A DNA stretch of 64,000 bases. It comes from Salinivibrio sharmensis. Lineage in GTDB: Bacteria; Pseudomonadota; Gammaproteobacteria; Enterobacterales; Vibrionaceae. The stretch lies in NCBI RefSeq assembly GCF_001995985.1, contig NZ_MUFC01000005.1, positions 1-64,000 of the forward strand, given 5' to 3'. Each line of letters begins with the position of its first letter. Position 1 is the stretch's first letter. Under the pieces are notes generated by a model. That model saw only the letters and a program-made list of their open reading frames with translations. It did not search any database and was not told the DNA's origin. The translations under genes were made by a program, and so were the position numbers. This document shows positions 41,560 to 49,858 of the stretch, in pieces.

Positions 41560-42681
41560 ATGCAAAGCCTACTCCAATGGTGGCAGTCGCTTCATGAGGC
41601 AGCGGCGTGGGAATGGATCTCTGATGTTGTCACGTTAACGGGCATCAGTGCCATTGCCTGGACGATTTGGCACGTGCTGGTTGGGCGGCTGAAAGCCTTA
41701 GCGGAAAAGACCATCACCCGCTGGGACGACATCATCTGGCCGGCGATCGACACGCCTTTAAGTGTGTTGATTTGGTTATGGCCAGCTTCTCATTCGCTCG
41801 AAATCATTGTCGATAATACCTTAGGCAATGTTTCACTCAGTTGGCTCACCTTGGTGCAAGATTTGGTGGTGATCTGGGTCATCATTTGGGTGCTGTTACG
41901 CCTAGTTAACAGCGGCGAGCAGGTGATGATTGAGACGAGCAAACGCGATCACACCACCATTAATACCTTGGGTAATGTGCTTCGTGCACTTTTTGTGTGC
42001 TTCGGGATGCTATCCTTGCTCAAAAGCCTGGGGGTCAGTGTTTCTGGCCTACTGACCGTTGGTGGGGTCGGAGGTTTAATTGTCGGTTTTGCCGCCAAGG
42101 ACTTGCTGTCGAATTTCTTCGGTGGGGTGATGATTTACTTTGACCGCCCGTTTAAAGTGGGCGACTGGGTGCGCTCCCCCGATCGCAACATTGAGGGCAC
42201 GGTGGAAAAAATTGGTATTCGCATGACGGTGGTACGCACCTTTGATTTGCGCCCTTTATACGTGCCCAACTCGGTATTCAGTAACGTAGTGGTGGAAAAC
42301 CCCTCGCGGATGCTTAATCGCCGCATTTATGAAACCATCGGACTGCGCTACCAAGACGCCGATAAAATCAGCGCAGTGATTGATGATGTGTATGCCATGC
42401 TGGAAGCCCACCCAGACATCGAGACGCGACAAACCTTGATTGTGAACTTCAACAGCTTTGGCCCACACTCGCTCGATTTCTTTATTTACACCTTCACCAA
42501 AACGGTGAACTGGCAACGTTATCACCGCGTGAAGCAAGATGTGTTGCTGCAAGTGATTGGTATTATTCATCAGCACGGTGCGGATATTGCTTTCCCAACC
42601 CGTACGCTGCATATGGATCCAAGCATGATAGCTCAGGGCGCCGATGCCATGGTGCCACCGCCTGAAGCGCAGGCGCGTTAA
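41560..42681 (+). CDS. MscS-family mechanosensitive channel, YnaI-like
   Basis: A 373-residue inner-membrane channel with about four or five helices, the last pore-lining (SVSGLLTVGGVGGLIVGFAAKDLLSNFFGG), then the MscS beta domain and C-terminal domain. RPFKVGDWVRSPDRNIEGTVEKIG, RPLYVPNSVFS and the terminal HGADIAFPTRTLHMD match E. coli YnaI, a low-conductance, cation-preferring member. It opens under membrane tension on osmotic downshock. GAGGGA precedes the ATG at 41560; a TTG nine codons upstream is less likely. Confidence 0.9.
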   Translation: MQSLLQWWQSLHEAAAWEWISDVVTLTGISAIAWTIWHVLVGRLKALAEKTITRWDDIIWPAIDTPLSVLIWLWPASHSLEIIVDNTLGNVSLSWLTLVQDLVVIWVIIWVLLRLVNSGEQVMIETSKRDHTTINTLGNVLRALFVCFGMLSLLKSLGVSVSGLLTVGGVGGLIVGFAAKDLLSNFFGGVMIYFDRPFKVGDWVRSPDRNIEGTVEKIGIRMTVVRTFDLRPLYVPNSVFSNVVVENPSRMLNRRIYETIGLRYQDADKISAVIDDVYAMLEAHPDIETRQTLIVNFNSFGPHSLDFFIYTFTKTVNWQRYHRVKQDVLLQVIGIIHQHGADIAFPTRTLHMDPSMIAQGADAMVPPPEAQAR

Positions 42682-42757
42682 ATCGCGCTTGCCGCTCACG
42701 TGCGGGCTGCTACAATGCCGCTCCCACAGGGTGAGCAGAGAATAAACAGGTAAGCGT

Positions 42758-43942
42758 GTGACTGAGTATGATGTAATTGTGATTGGCGCCGGTGCGGCAG
42801 GATTGATGTGTGCGGCACAAGCCGGCCAACGTGGCCGCCGCGTTTTGGTGGTAGACCATGCCAAAAAGCCGGGCCGCAAGATCCTGATCTCGGGCGGCGG
42901 ACGCTGCAATTTCACCAACTATGACGTCACCGCCAGTAACTTCCTGTGTGAAAACCCGCACTTCGTCAAATCCGCATTGGCGCAATACAGCCAATGGGAC
43001 TTTATTGGTCTGGTGGCCACCCATGGCGTGGCCTATCACGAGCGTGACCACGGCCAGCTATTTTGTGATGACAGCGCTAAAGATATCGTTAACCTGCTGT
43101 TGGCCGAATGCGACCAAGCCACCATCAGTCAACGCTATCGCTGTGAAGTGCATGATATCGTGCAAGAAGAAACCGGCTTTCGCCTTAAACTCAATGGTGA
43201 GCCGGTACGCTGCCAGTCGTTGGTGGTCGCCACAGGCGGCCTTTCGATGCCCAAGCTTGGCGCCACTCCCTTTGGTTACCAGCTTGCCGAGCAATTTGGC
43301 CTAAAAGTGCTGCCCACTCGCGCCGCCTTGGTGCCATATACATTGCACCAAGAGGACAAAACGCGCTTTGCCGATATTTCCGGGGTGTCGGTGCCATGTT
43401 CGATCACCACTGAGTCTGGGGTGTGCTTTACCGAGAATCTGCTCTTTACCCACCGCGGTTTATCGGGACCGGCGGTATTGCAAACCTCCTCGTTTTGGCA
43501 GCCGGGCGAAGCGGTCACCATCGATTTACTCCCTAGTGAGTCGCTAAAAGACGTGCTGGTGGCGATGCGTGATAAGCATCCCAACCAAACCTTAAAAACC
43601 TCACTGTCTCGCCTATTCCCCAAACGCTTGGTCGAGGTCTTGATTGCGCGCGATAGCTTGCCGGATAAACCGCTCAAGCAGCTCGATGACAAGCAGCTCG
43701 ATCAGCTTCATCACTATTTTCACCAGTGGTCTATTGCCCCAAACGGCACTGAAGGTTACCGCACCGCAGAAGTGACGCTTGGCGGGGTAGATACCCACGC
43801 GATTTCCTCGAAAACCCTGGAAACGCGCGATATCCCCGGCCTGTATTTTATCGGTGAAGTGCTTGATGTCACCGGCTGGCTCGGCGGCTATAACTTTCAA
43901 TGGGCCTGGAGCTCCGGCTGGGTCGCTGGGCAGCATGTGTGA
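42758..43942 (+). CDS. HI0933/YhiN-family flavoprotein (FAD-dependent oxidoreductase)
   Basis: A 394-residue flavoprotein. The dinucleotide fold begins at once (VIVIGAGAAGLMCA) and is followed by the family hallmark KKPGRKILISGGGRCNFTN, with GGLSMPKLGATPFGYQLA, GLSGPAVLQ and the C-terminal ATP-like FAD site LYFIGEVLDVTGWLGGYNFQWAWSSG. This family includes YhiN and BaiN; its physiological reaction is uncertain. GTG start at 42758 with ACAGG upstream. A hairpin at 43988-44033 follows. Confidence 0.9.
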   Translation: MTEYDVIVIGAGAAGLMCAAQAGQRGRRVLVVDHAKKPGRKILISGGGRCNFTNYDVTASNFLCENPHFVKSALAQYSQWDFIGLVATHGVAYHERDHGQLFCDDSAKDIVNLLLAECDQATISQRYRCEVHDIVQEETGFRLKLNGEPVRCQSLVVATGGLSMPKLGATPFGYQLAEQFGLKVLPTRAALVPYTLHQEDKTRFADISGVSVPCSITTESGVCFTENLLFTHRGLSGPAVLQTSSFWQPGEAVTIDLLPSESLKDVLVAMRDKHPNQTLKTSLSRLFPKRLVEVLIARDSLPDKPLKQLDDKQLDQLHHYFHQWSIAPNGTEGYRTAEVTLGGVDTHAISSKTLETRDIPGLYFIGEVLDVTGWLGGYNFQWAWSSGWVAGQHV

Positions 43943-43987
43943 CGTTAGTTCTAAATAATACCTACTTGACTGTTTTTTAACTTAAAA

Positions 43988-44158
43988 ATGGCAATCTTTC
44001 TTGCGCGCTGTTACATTAGCGCGCGCTTGCCATGTCGGATAAAAACTATCCGGCGCTGTGAACCCGCGATGCGCTGGATGGGCTCGCGGTACCCTAGGGA
44101 CGGGGTGACGGCTGTTCACTATTGCTACCTCGGTTATCCGGGGAGTTTGGAATTAACC
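43988..44158 (+). ncRNA. Structured, riboswitch-like leader of the chemoreceptor gene (unclassified)
   Basis: The 241-base gap before the chemoreceptor gene is full of exact pairings. ATGGCAA (43988-43994) and TTGCCAT (44027-44033) close a hairpin containing GCGCGC repeats. CGGATA-AAAAC-TATCCG occupies 44036-44052. GTGAAC (44058-44063) pairs with GTTCAC (44114-44119) around two inner stems, CCGCGA/TCGCGG (44064-44069 with 44084-44089) and ACCC/GGGT (44091-44094 with 44103-44106), a three-way junction. CCTCGG/CCGGGG (44128-44133 with 44138-44143) follows, and GGTTA (44132-44136) can pair instead with TAACC (44154-44158). No known class (GEMM core GGCAAACC, TPP, purine, cobalamin box) is recognised. 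Confidence 0.5.
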
Positions 44159-44183
44159 TGTCGTTGCTTTGAGAGCCGTTCCC

Positions 44184-46064
44184 ATGCAGTTATCACTAAA
44201 ACAAAAATTAATTGGGGCATGCTTATCTGCTGTATTGCTGATGGCCGCCTTTCTCACCTGGCTTGCTGTAAGTCAAATTCAAGCCCAAACCCAGTCGAGC
44301 ATCTATAGCCGCGTCAGTGGTATTGCCGATGCGGCGACCGAATCGATCAGCGGTTGGGTGCAAATCCGTGCTGATATCACCAGTGCCTTTACCGATTACA
44401 CCAGCAGTAGCCGCCGTGTGAGTTATTTGCAGCAAGCGCGTGAGGCCGGTGGGTTTGACGATATCTACTTTGGTACCCCAAAAGGTGCCATGTATCGCTC
44501 GCGCCCTGAGCGTAACCGCGATGACTATGACCCTCGCGTCCGTCCGTGGTACAAGCAAGCGGTGAGTGCAGGTAGCCCGATTATTACCACCGCTTACAGT
44601 GATGCGATTACCGGTGCGATGCTGGTGACCTTGGCCGAGCCGGTGCGTCGTAATGGCGAATTGATCGGTGTGGTGGGCGCAGATGTGTTGATTGACCAGC
44701 TGATCCGTGACGTGACCCAATTAAAAGTGGGCAAAAATGCGAACGCGATGCTGCTAGGCGCTGATGGCACTTTTCTCGCCCACAAAGACAAAGCGCGCTT
44801 GCTAAAGCCGTATCGCAGCCTGTCTCCTGAGCTGAATGAAAACCGCGTGCGTCAGGCGTTGGCACAGCAATCGCTGGTGGAATTGCCTGTCGATGGCGTT
44901 GATAAACTGTTTTATTTTGCCTCGGTTCCTAACACTGATTGGGTACTGGCCATTGAGCTGGATAAGCGCACCGAATACGCCAGCCAGCGTGATACCTTGT
45001 TCGACCTAATGCTAACCGCGGTGGTGATCACTTTGTTGGTGGCCGGTGCCGTGACGTGGTTGATGCACGTGTTGTTCCGTGACTTGCTCAATGTGTCCGC
45101 TGCGCTAGAAGAAATTGCCTCCGGTGAAGGGGACTTAACCCAGCGCCTTGAGCCACACAGCAATGATGAAATTGGCAAACTTGCCAACAACTTCAACCGC
45201 TTTGTCGGCAACATGCATGCCATGGTGTCGCATTTGCGCCAGCTGTCTGGCTCGCTCAAGCAACAAGCCGAGCTGACTGCGGCACAAGCCGAAGAGCGCT
45301 CTACCCGTATTGGTCATCAGCAAGATGAAATCAATATGGTGGCGACCGCTATCCATGAAATGGCCTCGGCGACCCAAGATATTGCCGGCAATGCCGATAA
45401 TACCGCGCGCACCGCCCAAGAGACCGAAAGCGTTGCCAATGATGGCGGCCAGCAAGTGGAGCAAAGTAAGGACTCGATCACCGAGCTTGCCCGTGAAGTG
45501 GAAGCGGCGACCGGTGTGATTGGTGAGCTCGACCAGCATGCGCATAGCATCACTAGCATCTTGTCGACCATTCAAGAAGTGGCCGAGCAAACTAATCTGC
45601 TGGCGTTGAATGCCGCGATTGAAGCAGCACGCGCCGGTGAGCATGGCCGTGGCTTTGCGGTGGTGGCTGATGAGGTACGGATTCTGAGTCAGCGCACCCA
45701 TGCCTCAACCACCGAAATTCAGCAGATGATTGATACCTTGCAGCAGGCAACTGGTCGCGCGGTGACCATGATGCAAGATAGCCAGCAGCGTGCTCATGCC
45801 AGTGTGGAAGATGCCAGCGCGGCGAACGAAAGCTTGAGCCAGATTGTTGCGGCGGTGAGCCAGATTAGCGATATGGCTACCCAAATTGCCTCGGCAGCGG
45901 AAGAGCAATCGAGCGTCACCGCGGAGATCACCCGTAACTCAGAGGGTATTCGCGATGTGTCCAATGAGCTATCGACCGAAGCGGATGAAGCCGCGCGTCA
46001 AGCCGCGACGTTATCCGAGCTTTCTCATAGCCTTGAGCAAGAGATCAGCCGCTTTAAGCTGTAG
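44184..46064 (+). CDS. Methyl-accepting chemotaxis protein with dCache sensor
   Basis: A 626-residue chemoreceptor: N-terminal helix (about 10-30), periplasmic dCache domain (about 35-275), second helix (about 280-303), HAMP, and a cytoplasmic coiled coil with the MCP hairpin tip [24 protein letters not shown]. In the sensor, YDPRVRPWY (residues 115-123) fits YxxxxRxWY of amino-acid-binding dCache domains, with AYSD and the VGADV aspartate as further expected ligands, so an amino acid is a reasonable ligand guess. No che gene is near. ATG at 44184 is preferred, with GAGAG upstream, over a TTG five codons earlier. Confidence 0.93.
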   Translation: MQLSLKQKLIGACLSAVLLMAAFLTWLAVSQIQAQTQSSIYSRVSGIADAATESISGWVQIRADITSAFTDYTSSSRRVSYLQQAREAGGFDDIYFGTPKGAMYRSRPERNRDDYDPRVRPWYKQAVSAGSPIITTAYSDAITGAMLVTLAEPVRRNGELIGVVGADVLIDQLIRDVTQLKVGKNANAMLLGADGTFLAHKDKARLLKPYRSLSPELNENRVRQALAQQSLVELPVDGVDKLFYFASVPNTDWVLAIELDKRTEYASQRDTLFDLMLTAVVITLLVAGAVTWLMHVLFRDLLNVSAALEEIASGEGDLTQRLEPHSNDEIGKLANNFNRFVGNMHAMVSHLRQLSGSLKQQAELTAAQAEERSTRIGHQQDEINMVATAIHEMASATQDIAGNADNTARTAQETESVANDGGQQVEQSKDSITELAREVEAATGVIGELDQHAHSITSILSTIQEVAEQTNLLALNAAIEAARAGEHGRGFAVVADEVRILSQRTHASTTEIQQMIDTLQQATGRAVTMMQDSQQRAHASVEDASAANESLSQIVAAVSQISDMATQIASAAEEQSSVTAEITRNSEGIRDVSNELSTEADEAARQAATLSELSHSLEQEISRFKL

Positions 46065-46078
46065 CCGATAAACGACTT

Positions 46079-46118
46079 AAACGCCGAGCATGGCAACGCG
46101 CTGTGCTCGGCGTTTTTT
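46079..46118. terminator. Terminator between the chemoreceptor and tapT
   Basis: AAACGCCGAGCA and TGCTCGGCGTTT pair around a 13-base loop and are followed by T7. The A tract on the left also suits the convergent tapT gene. Confidence 0.9.
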
Positions 46119-46121
46119 TGT

Positions 46122-46757
46122 TCACGTGTTTGGTGTCAGCACCTTGGGGGCGGGGAGCGGTGTAGTGTGATGGTGGCGATCGGCCTCGTAGCTCTCGATA
46201 AAGTGGACAAGGAAATGGTCCAGCTGCGTGGCGGCGTTCACGTCGCCTTGGCTTCGTAGTAATCCACTCACCGCTTCACTGGTACACAGGTGTCCCGGTG
46301 GCTGGTTGCGCCTAAGCGTATATTGCGAGGCGGCAGTCGACGGCAAACTGACCCGCGGCAGACGATGGAGCCACGGGCTTTTATTGAGCATTTTTCGCGC
46401 CTGCTGCCAGGTTGCATCCAGCACCACAAACTGTAATGGCGCGCAAGAGACAGACCGAACCGCGTCAGCAAATAGTCTATCGGCGGGGACGGCATCATCA
46501 CTGGGAAACAACAACCAAGGTGACACATCACCGCGTGCCCAGCTGTCGAGCAAGGCTTGCGGCGGGTGTTTGCGTTGCCAAATCTCTATCTGAGTGTGGG
46601 GTAGCGCCGCTTTAACCAGTTTGCCGGTGTTGGATTGGCGCGCCGCTTCGTTTTCATGCATCACCAGCACGCATTGCAATTGGCTTTGCAGGGGCCAATA
46701 GCAGTGACAGATACAGTGATAGGTAAAACCGCATTGGCGGCAGGGCAAACGGGCCAT
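46122..46757 (-). CDS. tapT: tRNA-uridine aminocarboxypropyltransferase TapT (DTW domain)
   Basis: A 211-residue DTW-domain enzyme that adds the aminocarboxypropyl group of SAM to a tRNA uridine (acp3U47 in E. coli, enzyme TapT/YfiP). Seen: an N-terminal zinc-like cysteine cluster CRQCGFTYHCICHC, the signature VVLDATWQQARKM, and SQYTLRRNQPPGHLCTSEAV. Length is near normal. Monocistronic by position, convergent with the chemoreceptor gene. Confidence 0.92.
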   Translation of the reverse strand: MARLPCRQCGFTYHCICHCYWPLQSQLQCVLVMHENEAARQSNTGKLVKAALPHTQIEIWQRKHPPQALLDSWARGDVSPWLLFPSDDAVPADRLFADAVRSVSCAPLQFVVLDATWQQARKMLNKSPWLHRLPRVSLPSTAASQYTLRRNQPPGHLCTSEAVSGLLRSQGDVNAATQLDHFLVHFIESYEADRHHHTTPLPAPKVLTPNT

Positions 46758-46844
46758 CAGACTCTCCTCAAGGTGTCAGGTCGTTATTGTGCGCAAGTCC
46801 GACAAGGAATGCGAGCCCGCGTGGCACGGTCGCGCGCGTCTACG

Positions 46845-48350
46845 TTATTCTTCTCCCAATACCGCCCCTTGTTGGGTGGCATAGATGCCATCGGCAAACA
46901 AGGTGGTGTCTGAGTCATCCGGTTTAGGCGCGCGAGGCGCAGTGCTGGGGTTGAGCGGATAACGCTGCCCATCAAATCGCATCACATGGTGGCCGGCCGG
47001 CGCACCGCCACCACCGACCGGCACGACCAAATCATGCCAACCCTGGCTTTGGCTGCGTGCTAATAAAAGGGGCACATGCACCAGTGTCATGCGGCTATTA
47101 AACTGCCAGCCTTGCGCCTCGCCCTTAAACACCAATAAGGTGCAGCCGCCACTGCCACAGCTGTCGGTCAAAACCAATAGCTCAGGTTGTCCGTCTTGAT
47201 TGAGGTCGTGGGTAAGCCAGCGATAAGTGAGTGGGCCGGTTTGGCCGTTATCGCTAAGGTAGTCTTTGAGTGCTTGCTCGACGCGCGGGTTTTTCTCGGC
47301 GCTGCCTTTAACGCCCGTTTGGTTCGATTCGTTCACGGCATCCCCGACTTTGACCCTTAGCGTTAACCCGTCATGACCCAATGAATAGGTGTTGCCATTA
47401 AAGGTTTCCTCGGAGGCGGTGAGGGTAAACCCGTTACGTGTATATATGCGCTCAGACACCACCATCTGCTCACCGCTGCGGGTGGTGAGCACTTGCACTT
47501 GATTTTCTCCGACCGGCTGCCAAATCCCGGTTTCTTTGGTCACCGCTTCCCCTTGCGGGTGGTAAGTGGTGATGGCGCTATGATCAGGCAGCAACGTCAG
47601 TTGTGTGGTCAGTGCCGGTTGGCCGGGCGACTGGCTGGTACCCTGGTACTCACCGGCCCAATGCTGACTGGTATCTACCGAAGGCAAGATCGCACACCCT
47701 TGGTATGTGCCTTTCGCCGTTTGCAAACGTGCTTGCCAGCCATAGAGGGTGTTGGCGCTTTGTTGGCAGCCTTGCGCGCTAAGCGTTAAAGCGGCGTGTT
47801 GGGCGCGGAATTGTGCTTGGTCTTGGCTCATGCTTTGTCCACTGAGCGGGCGTTCTTGTGAGTCTTGCTCGCTTTCCCAAGCTAGGTGCCCTTGGCCGAC
47901 GGCCGCCGACCAAGTGGTAGGAGTCTGGCCTTCCGCCAAGAGCGTGTTGCGAGGTTGCGCGCATCCTTCTAGTTCGCTGGTGATCATATTTAAGCGTGTC
48001 ATGGTCACCGCAGCGGGGTAATCAGCACTGTATCCGCGGCGTGACACCGGCGTAAAGTAGCCCTCAAACTCACTGTATACCGGCCCGGCCTGCTGGGATA
48101 AGGTCGCGCGTTGTTCGGCGGTTAAATCAAGCCAATATTGCTTTTGACTGCCGCACGGCGTGAAGCTTGCTGTTTCGGGACTGACAGAGATTTGGCCGGT
48201 TTGCATAAAAGGCTGCGGCGTATGAACCAGACCCGTGTCAACCTTATCGCTACGGTGACCCAGCTCTACGGGGCCCGAAGGACTGCTGCTGCAAGCTGCG
48301 AGGGTCAGCATACCGACCGACGCGATAATAAGAGGGCGAAGAGATGGCAC
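46845..48350 (-). CDS. Outer-membrane-type lipoprotein of unknown function
   Basis: A 501-residue lipoprotein: signal peptide with lipobox LAAC (Cys20), followed by Ser residues, which favours transfer to the outer membrane. Residues about 40-110 start FTPCGSQKQYWLDLTAEQ, similar to the opening of NlpE/HslJ-like copper and envelope-stress lipoproteins. A middle stretch (WAGEYQG...TLLPDHSAITTYHP...GIWQPVGENQVQVL) has the look of an NlpE-type small beta-barrel. The C-terminal part has a calcium-loop-like DLNQDGQPELLVL with CGSGGC. No overall family is recognised. The GTG start has AAGGAG at good spacing. Divergent from the EVE gene. Confidence 0.75.
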   Translation of the reverse strand: MPSLRPLIIASVGMLTLAACSSSPSGPVELGHRSDKVDTGLVHTPQPFMQTGQISVSPETASFTPCGSQKQYWLDLTAEQRATLSQQAGPVYSEFEGYFTPVSRRGYSADYPAAVTMTRLNMITSELEGCAQPRNTLLAEGQTPTTWSAAVGQGHLAWESEQDSQERPLSGQSMSQDQAQFRAQHAALTLSAQGCQQSANTLYGWQARLQTAKGTYQGCAILPSVDTSQHWAGEYQGTSQSPGQPALTTQLTLLPDHSAITTYHPQGEAVTKETGIWQPVGENQVQVLTTRSGEQMVVSERIYTRNGFTLTASEETFNGNTYSLGHDGLTLRVKVGDAVNESNQTGVKGSAEKNPRVEQALKDYLSDNGQTGPLTYRWLTHDLNQDGQPELLVLTDSCGSGGCTLLVFKGEAQGWQFNSRMTLVHVPLLLARSQSQGWHDLVVPVGGGGAPAGHHVMRFDGQRYPLNPSTAPRAPKPDDSDTTLFADGIYATQQGAVLGEE

Positions 48351-48444
48351 GAAAAACTCCTTGTACTGAGCGAAAAGAGAGGCTTGCGCCTTGAATGCGG
48401 GCAGGGCAAGATTGCCGCCATCATCCGGTTAAGAGCAAGCTAGC

Positions 48445-48900
48445 ATGAGTTATTGGTTATTTAAAACAGAGCCAGATACCTTTTCGATAGACACACTAAA
48501 GCAGCAAAAGGTTTCATGTTGGGAGGGCGTACGCAATTACCAGGCACGTAATATGTTGCGTGATGAGGTAAGCGTTGGCGATGAAGTGTTGATTTATCAC
48601 TCCTCGTGCAAACACGTCGGTGTGGTAGGCGTCGCCACAGTCGTGCGCGCGTGTTACCCCGATCATACTCAGTTTGAGCCACAAAGCGGCTACTTTGACC
48701 CGAAAGCCACGCCTGACAGCCCACGTTGGTTTATGGTGGATGTGGAATATCAGCGTCATCTGCCACTGATTGAGTTGGCTGAAATGAAGCAAAACCCGGC
48801 ACTGGCTGAGATGCCTTTAGTGAAAAAAGGTAACCGGCTGAGTGTGATGCCGGTTACCGCAGCGCAATGGCAGGCAATCTTGGCGATGGCGGGGGAATAG
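48445..48900 (+). CDS. EVE-domain protein
   Basis: A 151-residue EVE-domain protein of the thymocyte-nuclear-protein-1 type: MSYWLFKTEPDTFSID, WEGVRNYQARNML, VLIYHSSCKHVGVVGVA and PRWFMVDVEY are the family blocks forming the modified-base pocket. EVE domains are PUA-related and in eukaryotes read modified cytosines; in proteobacteria the target is thought to be a modified RNA or DNA base. The single-domain form is commonly found in core genomes and is not by itself a defence signal. A hairpin at 48924-48940 follows. Confidence 0.92.
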   Translation: MSYWLFKTEPDTFSIDTLKQQKVSCWEGVRNYQARNMLRDEVSVGDEVLIYHSSCKHVGVVGVATVVRACYPDHTQFEPQSGYFDPKATPDSPRWFMVDVEYQRHLPLIELAEMKQNPALAEMPLVKKGNRLSVMPVTAAQWQAILAMAGE

Positions 48901-48923
48901 TGCATCGCAAGCTGCTGCCTGTA

Positions 48924-48940
48924 GGCCCACCCTGTGGGCC
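48924..48940. terminator. Hairpin between the EVE gene and yigL
   Basis: GGCCCAC-CCT-GTGGGCC is a perfect seven-pair GC-rich hairpin between convergent genes. There is no T tract, so it may be only a weak terminator. Confidence 0.45.
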
Positions 48941-48947
48941 AAACCGC

Positions 48948-49757
48948 TTAGGACAGGTTGTCTAACAGATGGGCTTTTAAGTAGCGTGCCACCGCCTCAT
49001 CAGCGTGGCTGCCAATAATGGCTTTATCTGAGAGGGTGGCCTTAACGCGAGCTTGGGCGGTGGCCATTACCAAGCCTTGCCCAGCGGCGCGCAACATTTC
49101 CACATCATTCATGCCATCGCCAAAGGCGATACAGTCGGCCAAGTTGAGCTGATGGCGACGCGCCACTTCCTCCAACGCCGCGCCTTTAGACACCCCATTG
49201 CCCATGACCTCCAGACAGAATGGCGTCGAAAATGCCACGCTGACTTTCTCGCCATACTGGGATAAAAACTGGTGCTCGTATTTGAGTAAGTGGTCGTGAT
49301 CGTGGCGAATAAAGAAAATCTTCGCGATGTTATCGACGGGTGGATTCTCTACGTCAAACTCCTTGGCGTTAAAGCCGGAGTCTTTGTGGTAGCGGGCGAG
49401 CTCTTCATCCATTTTGCTCAGCAGCCAGTCATTATCGCGGTACAGATGAATGGTGACGGTCGGGTCGTGTTTCACCTCATTGATGAGGTTGGCGACAATC
49501 TCAGGGTCAACATTATGCTGGAATACTAAATTGTCATCACTGTCATGCACGCGCGCGCCATTGGAGGTGATCATGTATGCAGGAATGCCGACGGTCTCAC
49601 GAATGCTCGCTACGTCAACATGATGACGACCCGTGGCAAACACAAAATGGATGCCTTGCTGGTGCAGTTGTTCCAACACCTGTTTGGTATAGGGCGCGAT
49701 ACTGTGCTCTGGGGTGAGCAGGGTACCATCTAGATCGGAAGCGACGAGTTTGTACAT
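48948..49757 (-). CDS. yigL: Cof-type HAD phosphatase YigL
   Basis: A 269-residue HAD hydrolase with a type-IIB cap. Nucleophile motif ASDLDGTLL near residue 5, motif II ITSNGA, and motif IV AFGDGMNDVEML are intact. FATGRHHVDV and MITSNGARVHD follow E. coli YigL, a pyridoxal-phosphate and sugar-phosphate phosphatase. GAGGAC favours the second of two adjacent ATGs (49757). It lies just downstream of pldB in the same direction, the E. coli pldB-yigL order. Confidence 0.92.
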   Translation of the reverse strand: MYKLVASDLDGTLLTPEHSIAPYTKQVLEQLHQQGIHFVFATGRHHVDVASIRETVGIPAYMITSNGARVHDSDDNLVFQHNVDPEIVANLINEVKHDPTVTIHLYRDNDWLLSKMDEELARYHKDSGFNAKEFDVENPPVDNIAKIFFIRHDHDHLLKYEHQFLSQYGEKVSVAFSTPFCLEVMGNGVSKGAALEEVARRHQLNLADCIAFGDGMNDVEMLRAAGQGLVMATAQARVKATLSDKAIIGSHADEAVARYLKAHLLDNLS

Positions 49758-49858
49758 CATGTCCTCATTAGTTAGGCGATCACAATCACAGTATGCTTGA
49801 GTCTACTGCAACTGACGATGGTGAAAAAGGGAACCCTCTCACTGATAGATTTCCGCTT

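Noticed and set aside
44036-44158. A c-di-GMP class I (GEMM) riboswitch before the chemoreceptor.
   Set aside because: The closing hairpin (CGGTTATCCG) recalls the GEMM 3' stem, but the core strings GGCAAACC and GGGACGCAAAGCC are missing, so the class cannot be claimed.
48445-48900. EVE-domain gene as part of a modification-dependent defence system.
   Set aside because: It is a single-domain protein among housekeeping genes, with no McrB, restriction or toxin neighbour.
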